In this document: in pieces, positions 60,301 to 64,000 of the stretch
Layout: each line of letters opens with the position of its first letter
Numbering within the stretch: the first letter of the stretch is position 1
Source: an uncultured Bacteroides sp.
GTDB lineage: Bacteria > Bacteroidota > Bacteroidia > Bacteroidales > Bacteroidaceae
Assembly: GCF_910585845.1 (NCBI RefSeq)
Contig: NZ_CAJUHF010000011.1
Coordinates: 19,986 to 83,985 of the forward strand
Direction: 5' to 3'
Length of the DNA: 64,000 nucleotides
The notes under the pieces: generated by a model
Told to the model about the DNA's origin: nothing
The model's input: only the letters and a program-made list of their open reading frames with translations
Database searches by the model: none
Position numbers and translations under genes: made by a program

Positions 60301-60541
60301 GGTTATAGGCGTCTCCGGCGCTTTTCTTGGGATTCTTTACTTCTTCGAGGACACGGCGAAAAGCCTCCTTGACTACGAAGAAACGGGCAAAGGGGGTAGG
60401 GAGAGCATTCAACGCGCTACTGTTGTTCGTACGCTGCTCTGAGATTTTAGCGAGGTCTCCGGCAGTGATAGGCCCTTTCTCAGCTGTCCACTGCTGGCCT
60501 TTGAGCCCACGTTCGATTATATTGAGGTCAACACTACTCAT
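57350..60541 (-). CDS. Very large protein with C-terminal actin/Hsp70-type ATPase domain (SrfB-like)
   Basis: A 1063-residue protein. Residues 1 to about 525 form an unrecognised region, probably mixed alpha/beta, with no membrane segment. From about 528 the actin/Hsp70/sugar-kinase (ASKHA) ATPase motifs appear in order: phosphate-1 AVDLGTTNTYI (530-540), phosphate-2 VDIGGGSSDF (750-759) and adenosine motif FCGNGSRYI (884-892). A helical tail of about 120 residues follows. The plan resembles SrfB-type virulence-factor proteins, but I cannot confirm family membership. It may polymerise or act as an ATP-driven switch. It lies between the tubulin-like gene (5 bases upstream) and the MotA-like gene (1 base downstream), so the three products are surely made together. 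Confidence 0.8.
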   Translation of the reverse strand: MSSVDLNIIERGLKGQQWTAEKGPITAGDLAKISEQRTNNSSALNALPTPFARFFVVKEAFRRVLEEVKNPKKSAGDAYNRLVSDTLDIFELLYNQTFHEGRWGTSRKIVIREWELATDLKNLKEKVPILGSVVEDYFSSDLKASGDRLFFVVLVDDKGNDFLLAASSPFTGFVTPPDLDKKVDHRGNGTASFMGKRYQQMPSLIRKSGSTYFRDIRLFDARDKDFKNYMFHLVNKPTLGDEMKELRDYIKQIRITDPDITPNWQPQFKPIMSDNSNELVINGLPIGKDSGLSTVNFFNDTLIRLPFRLSKEYYQPMTYAGEDNDNRDYDFMLPINHEALSLIEDDFQCVCKVTNTKVIVTLKYKGQEYTKEYSVDPDNFGSRGRIVNLQREKINFNLAVFPNILSPNISENNYFKVMAVVNDSTTDYRPVSINNLEMSFFCRNSDNRFEEIETIDKDNTHAKFGVRPAVVRSEQNDEREIDAGSKFYEIFNSKFDAISLRFTLDSGTCEGVLFPNWKRAQSTQDAYTYAVDLGTTNTYISCSKSGCDNEPEQLNMEEPMVALLHDFKRSSQHSLVSVIENAIAPKCRKNFNSEFVPTLIDGSVYRFPIRTALCVQKGDKSKPSLFDNCNIAFFYEKSMGLGNQSILTDIKWEDSHEKELRLFIRELLLIIKTDILQKNGQLAKTKLIWFRPLSFKGAIKELYTSIWQEEAKALFNIGASQIDSVSESEAPYYYFNKKDSFNSVDAVSIVDIGGGSSDFIYFANGKPKIANSVHFGCDVLWSNGFNDFDNSRENGIYQRFAETIHLGEHTDELEQLNIKMCKGNEASTKDIINFWLSNDSRCEITKKLKETYKPLFLYHFASIVYFMAKMYKAKELDCPRSVLFCGNGSRYIDGLLSSDKTTIKELVATIFKNVYDNIKDIQVILPDSRKECTCYGGLYRNTDADIPEEFNFQGVSDKVYKDVKQLKDDFHSVSRDLLSTFESFNELYTALLRILINKGELDKQVDTNKIVNLISSGTQDSLEKNFKKQVIDKFNDSEIYHDSVFFLPIIDNVLKLTKEDKKV

Positions 60542-60546
60542 AACAT

Positions 60547-61956
60547 TTATATTATTTTAGAGGTATATTTATCGATGGCTTGATACGCGTAGTCAAGGAA
60601 ACGACGGAACTTGATGGTATGGGTATCATCCTTATCCTTGTTACTTGCGCGTATCATATCCAACAAGTAATAGGACTCATCTTTTGCGTCAAGTGAGAAA
60701 TCTTGAATCCAATTGGAGAGTTTTGCCCGACGCTTATTCGGGTCAGCGATGGCAAGCGGAGCGAATCCGCGTTTATTCTCTGCGAGTTCCTGATACCATT
60801 GCGAGAATCGGACAAGGAAGTTGCGGAGGCTGACGAAAGATTTGTCGGCATAAAAGTCTTTATTGAAACCGCGATTTATAGTAAGCGGGAATTGGCTCTC
60901 TTCGGGCAAGAAGTGAACCAATCTTGCGAGTAACATCATGTCGGCGACAGCTTTGACCACATCGTTATATGCATCTCCCAAAGAAGTAACCGTAAGAGAT
61001 TCAGCATCTTCCTTGATAGCGCGGGAAAGTGCCTGTGGCTTGTCGGGTTTGTCGGTTTTGGAGAGGAAATCAAAGAGAGCGGTTGCGGCGACAAGTTCAA
61101 TGAAATGCGCTTTGTCTTCTTGTTTCTTCTCATCGTTAGCGTAAGTGGTCTTCATGCCTTGCTCACCGATATAGTAAAGATAGTCTGACAGGACGCTGCT
61201 TTCATAGTAAGCGAGGGCAGACTTTGTTTTGGTGAGAAAGTTGGCTGAGTCGATGTCGCTATCGGTGGTAGAGGGGTCTTCAAGTGAGAAGTAGGGAAGA
61301 ACCGAAACCGCTCCCATCATCGCATCCTTGACATTAGGATGGCCGGTAGATTGGCGTACTTTCTTTTCAAGGAGTGGATAGCCGGAGGCACCTGTACCGC
61401 CGAAAATGGAACTTATGATGAAGATACGGTCGCCTTTCTGGCAAGCGTTGCAAAACGCTTTGAACCAGTCGGCACCTTTGATCATTTCACCGAGCACGAC
61501 AGTTCCGACATTTGGACTGCCTTTGAATCCTACTGAAAGGTCATTGTCCAAATTGGCTCGTGAGAACAAGGTCTGAACGAGGTAGTCGTTTACGTCCTTA
61601 GAATCGATTTTGCCAACATTGAGGTATTGCCCGAAAGAGCGTTTCTCGGCGATAGGTTCGGATATGTCGTTTTGCTGGCCGTTTAACTTGGCAAGATCAG
61701 TAATATCCGTGCCGAAGAAACCGCGTATCGGATTGAGGCGTTGGCCGTCACTGAGGATGATATTGTTGTAAATAGTTTCGTATTCACCGATAAGCGTTTG
61801 GAGGTTACGCTTTTCCTCTAAGTCTATGTGTGGGTCGATGAAGACAGGAACAATCGTATAGCCGTTGGCGTCCATACCTGCTGCAAGAAGCATGGTTATG
61901 GATTTCATCACGCGGAGTCCGGTACCGCCGATACAAAATACAAATACCCTTTTCAT
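60547..61956 (-). CDS. Tubulin/FtsZ-like GTPase-fold protein (Tubulin_2-like)
   Basis: A 469-residue protein with a Rossmann start MKRVFVFCIGGTGLRVMKSI holding a Gly-rich T1-type loop at 10-13, and the tubulin/FtsZ signature-like SIFGGTGASGYPLLEK with GGTGASG at 186-192. An acidic motif after the first helix-strand pair (FIDPHIDLEEK) fits the T2 region. The remainder lacks FtsZ's C-terminal tail. It is unlikely to be the division FtsZ, which is encoded elsewhere and is more conserved. The start overlaps the end of the small membrane gene by 4 bases, showing translational coupling. Whether it forms filaments cannot be told from sequence. Confidence 0.82.
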   Translation of the reverse strand: MKRVFVFCIGGTGLRVMKSITMLLAAGMDANGYTIVPVFIDPHIDLEEKRNLQTLIGEYETIYNNIILSDGQRLNPIRGFFGTDITDLAKLNGQQNDISEPIAEKRSFGQYLNVGKIDSKDVNDYLVQTLFSRANLDNDLSVGFKGSPNVGTVVLGEMIKGADWFKAFCNACQKGDRIFIISSIFGGTGASGYPLLEKKVRQSTGHPNVKDAMMGAVSVLPYFSLEDPSTTDSDIDSANFLTKTKSALAYYESSVLSDYLYYIGEQGMKTTYANDEKKQEDKAHFIELVAATALFDFLSKTDKPDKPQALSRAIKEDAESLTVTSLGDAYNDVVKAVADMMLLARLVHFLPEESQFPLTINRGFNKDFYADKSFVSLRNFLVRFSQWYQELAENKRGFAPLAIADPNKRRAKLSNWIQDFSLDAKDESYYLLDMIRASNKDKDDTHTIKFRRFLDYAYQAIDKYTSKII

Positions 61957-62405
61957 GATCTTCTGAATTTGAGGAATTTATAAGCATTGGTGCGGAACAA
62001 ATTGCACCACACTAATGAGGTTAAGAAATAAAGAATAGCGCAATAGAGGGCGTTATTCAAGGCACAAAGCCAATAGAGGGAGGCCAGTCCTACCTTGATG
62101 TGAGTTTTGATACACACATATTCAATGGTGACAGTAACAATGAAAGATAGCAAGAATGCAATGAATGCCCACATGCCCCAGTGTTTAATTTTGTAATGAC
62201 GCCCCGGCATTTCATTATATGTGCCATAATAAAAAATCGCGAGACCGATGCCGAGAACAGCAGTTATTATAAGCAGAATAGGTGAATACCCGTCAAGCTG
62301 CCGCCAAACCTGTTCCGCCTGAGCTTTCAACTGCTCGTTATGAGCAAAGTTCTGAAGGAACTTTCCCTTAGACATTAGGAGGAAAAATATTTTTATAATA
62401 CCCAT
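61953..62405 (-). CDS. Small polytopic membrane protein of the six-gene operon
   Basis: A 150-residue membrane protein; an alternative start is the ATG ten codons later (MSKGKFLQNF). After an amphipathic N-terminal part (FAHNEQLKAQAEQVWRQL) come three to four hydrophobic helices at about 41-60, 74-97 and 103-133, then a basic tail ending KFLKFRRS. No family recognised. The 4-base ATGA-type overlap with the tubulin-like gene suggests that the two products are made in fixed ratio. It might anchor the tubulin-like protein or the motor proteins at the membrane. Confidence 0.75.
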   Translation of the reverse strand: MGIIKIFFLLMSKGKFLQNFAHNEQLKAQAEQVWRQLDGYSPILLIITAVLGIGLAIFYYGTYNEMPGRHYKIKHWGMWAFIAFLLSFIVTVTIEYVCIKTHIKVGLASLYWLCALNNALYCAILYFLTSLVWCNLFRTNAYKFLKFRRS

Positions 62406-62422
62406 ATTTAGTTGATTTTATT

Positions 62423-63712
62423 TCATTGGTACGAGGAAACAAGGATACGGACGGGAGTCTCATCGAAAGTATTGAGGCGGGCGTTGAAGCATCCTTCGAT
62501 AAACTTGTTGAAAGAGAAAGAACCGGCAAGGTCTTTCTCTTGCTTCGCGTTGATGATGGTATGAAAGGCTATCGAATAACGCCCGTCAAAAGGTTTATTG
62601 GTAAATGTCCATTCGATTACTTCATCATCAAGTGCGACATTATATAATTTCACGAGATAGTCTGCATAAGACGCACGCTCGAAATCTCCTTTATAAGCAT
62701 GATTGTCAACGAGATGCTCATTTCCAGTAAGAAGCTCGGCATCGACAGAAGAACCATAAACGGCTTTTGCCTTGAAACACTCTTTAAGGGCATCTGCATC
62801 AACGGCACTCCAAGGATAGCCGGTCATGTCTATGCGGACAATGAACGAACAGGTATCAGAAACTTCTGTATCGAATGTTGTAATTAAATTTTGGGGATGT
62901 TCAGCACTACGAATGCCGTTCTTGACACTTTCAATTGAATAAGAAGGGGTCTGGTAATTCATTGCCATATCACCGGAATCGACATAGGAATCGCTTGCTT
63001 CGCACCACCGGGCGATATCATTGCGGAGGGCAGCGACATTTTGGGAGTTACCAATGATAATGAAATAATAAGGTGAATTAGCTTCGGCAACTGAGCTGTT
63101 AGGCTTTAGAAATTCAGAATTAGCGCATACGAAGGCAAGCGAAACATTCGGATGAGTACCGATGACATTTCTAATCTGTTCTTGGTACTGGAGAAGTTCG
63201 GGGGCGGCAGTTTTGCCCATAGGGCTGTATTTCATGTCTGATACGAGAACTGCAGCTTCGTCTTTTGTAGTGTTGATGTTCTTAATGATATTATGAAGCA
63301 TCGTGGGGACATGTGTGGACGAATTAGAAACAAATGATCCGGCATTCATTTTATTGCGGAAATTATCAAGAGTCACTTGTGTGTCAATATCACCATCATT
63401 AGACATGGGATAAACATTGCCATCGGCTATTGGAACAAGGCCGGAGAAAACCGACCACACGGTTTTCTTGAAGTTATTGGCTCGGTTGGCTCGGAAGAAG
63501 CCATTCATGCTTCCTGAGGTTTCAATATAGAGTTTGACAGACTTTGGGCGCTTGGGGGAGAACAGTACTATAGTAGTATCAAGCGGGGCACCAAATTCGT
63601 CAAAATGAGGGTCGTCAATAGAGTTTACATTGCGGCAGCACGAAAACAATGCTGTTGCACAAGTTATACCGATGAGAAGTACAAACAGGTAGAGGATAAT
63701 CTGTCTATTCAT
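62423..63712 (-). CDS. vWA-like lipoprotein, first gene of the six-gene operon
   Basis: A 429-residue protein, start taken at MNRQIILYLFVLLIGIT (63712), giving a lipoprotein signal that ends near ALFSC (Cys25); the longer frame from 63763 overlaps a terminator hairpin. A von Willebrand A-like fold follows: the first strand and metal motif read KLYIETSGSMNG, an ExSxS variant of the DxSxS metal site (Glu64, Ser66, Ser68), with THVPTMLHNI and the strand VLVSDMKYSP carrying a further Asp. The C-terminal 200 residues are a second domain with YADYLVKLYN and ILVSSY at the end. As a lipoprotein it faces the periplasm or cell surface and may be the sensing part of the system. Confidence 0.75.
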   Translation of the reverse strand: MNRQIILYLFVLLIGITCATALFSCCRNVNSIDDPHFDEFGAPLDTTIVLFSPKRPKSVKLYIETSGSMNGFFRANRANNFKKTVWSVFSGLVPIADGNVYPMSNDGDIDTQVTLDNFRNKMNAGSFVSNSSTHVPTMLHNIIKNINTTKDEAAVLVSDMKYSPMGKTAAPELLQYQEQIRNVIGTHPNVSLAFVCANSEFLKPNSSVAEANSPYYFIIIGNSQNVAALRNDIARWCEASDSYVDSGDMAMNYQTPSYSIESVKNGIRSAEHPQNLITTFDTEVSDTCSFIVRIDMTGYPWSAVDADALKECFKAKAVYGSSVDAELLTGNEHLVDNHAYKGDFERASYADYLVKLYNVALDDEVIEWTFTNKPFDGRYSIAFHTIINAKQEKDLAGSFSFNKFIEGCFNARLNTFDETPVRILVSSYQ

Positions 63713-63761
63713 AGAGGGGACTCCATGTATTTGTCCATGACCCTCTATGGACTTGTTAAAC

Positions 63762-63799
63762 AAAAAAAAGCGCAGGATCCGTACCTTTACCCGTCCTGC
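63762..63799 (-). terminator. Intrinsic terminator or attenuator upstream of the six-gene operon
   Basis: On the minus strand GCAGGA (63794-63799) pairs with TCCTGC (63772-63777) and is followed by an eight-base T run (63762-63769). It lies only about 50 bases before the lipoprotein start at 63712. It either ends an upstream transcript or attenuates the operon. The remaining sequence to 64000 shows no gene with a plausible start and no TAnnTTTG promoter facing left, so the operon promoter is not found. Confidence 0.7.
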
Positions 63800-64000
63800 T
63801 AATCTGTGGCTGTGGCTGCCGTCACTTCGTAGAACGAGTAACGCAGAGCCTACGCCGTATGATATGATACACCAAAGGGGATATGCCTATGAGGTATATC
63901 CGCCTAAGGGTATATAAACCATACCCGAGGCATCTACCGTTACTTCATTCCTGACGAAGTTTTGAAACTGCCACATTCCAGATTAGCCAAGAATCAAGCG

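Noticed and set aside
63764..63895. 44-codon open stretch on the minus strand ending in RILRFFFV
   Set aside because: No start codon, preceded by a stop, and its end coincides with the terminator T run; too short to support as a gene fragment.

Overview
The window looks like a chromosomal segment of a gut Bacteroides or a close relative in the Bacteroidales. The signs are promoter -7 elements of the TAnnTTTG type, near absence of Shine-Dalgarno sequences, a fused bioB-bioA gene, a bioG-type pimeloyl esterase gene, DUF4783 and similar Bacteroidales families, and a TonB-dependent receptor. No rRNA, tRNA, CRISPR array or IS element was recognised. Both ends are visibly richer in A/T than the middle and carry accessory or defence-type genes. 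The middle is mostly household genes.

Layout. 1-3949 (minus): a type I restriction-modification locus with hsdM, a tyrosine recombinase, an N-terminally truncated half-size hsdS and a DUF1016/YhcG-type gene cut by the window edge. 4558-9634 (plus): a TonB receptor, a polytopic iron-sulfur protein that reads as a NapH-NapG fusion, and a Tat-exported aldo/keto-reductase-like Fe-S lipoprotein. 9807-11764: rlmH divergent from a DUF4783 gene and nadC. 12252-15583: an ECF sigma factor, a regulator with one inner-membrane helix and a C-terminal beta-barrel, a lipoprotein and an exported protein. 15727-21082: M23 peptidase, C69 dipeptidase, phosphoglucomutase. 21182-27932: NudC-type Nudix hydrolase, ABC-F ATPase, a broken AAA-ATPase-like/PD-(D/E)XK gene, GNAT, cytidine deaminase, glucosaminidase-LysM protein. 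28276-41218: an efflux-type operon with one periplasmic adaptor, one ATPase and eight MacB/FtsX-type permeases arranged as four A+B pairs. 41295-46647: sugar-isomerase-like protein, aminotransferase, LolC/E-type permease, glycosyltransferase. 46741-52664 (minus): a biotin operon bioBA-F-G-C-D.

52985-63712 is the most unusual part. A plus-strand pair (ABC-type AAA ATPase plus TOPRIM protein) converges with a tight six-gene minus-strand operon. That operon encodes a vWA-like lipoprotein, a small membrane protein, a tubulin/FtsZ-like GTPase-fold protein, a 1063-residue protein with an actin/Hsp70-type ATPase domain, a MotA/ZorA-like protein with a very long coiled-coil tail, and a MotB/ZorB-like protein with an OmpA-like domain. 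I do not recognise this combination as a named system. The nearest known relative by parts is the ZorAB motor of Zorya defence, here coupled to two cytoskeleton-type folds and lacking the ZorC/D/E effectors.

A second window-wide pattern is that many short intergenic gaps, and five genes internally, carry degenerate short tandem repeats whose unit differs from place to place. The in-gene copies always have units divisible by three. Three gaps share a palindromic family built from GAAAATG units.
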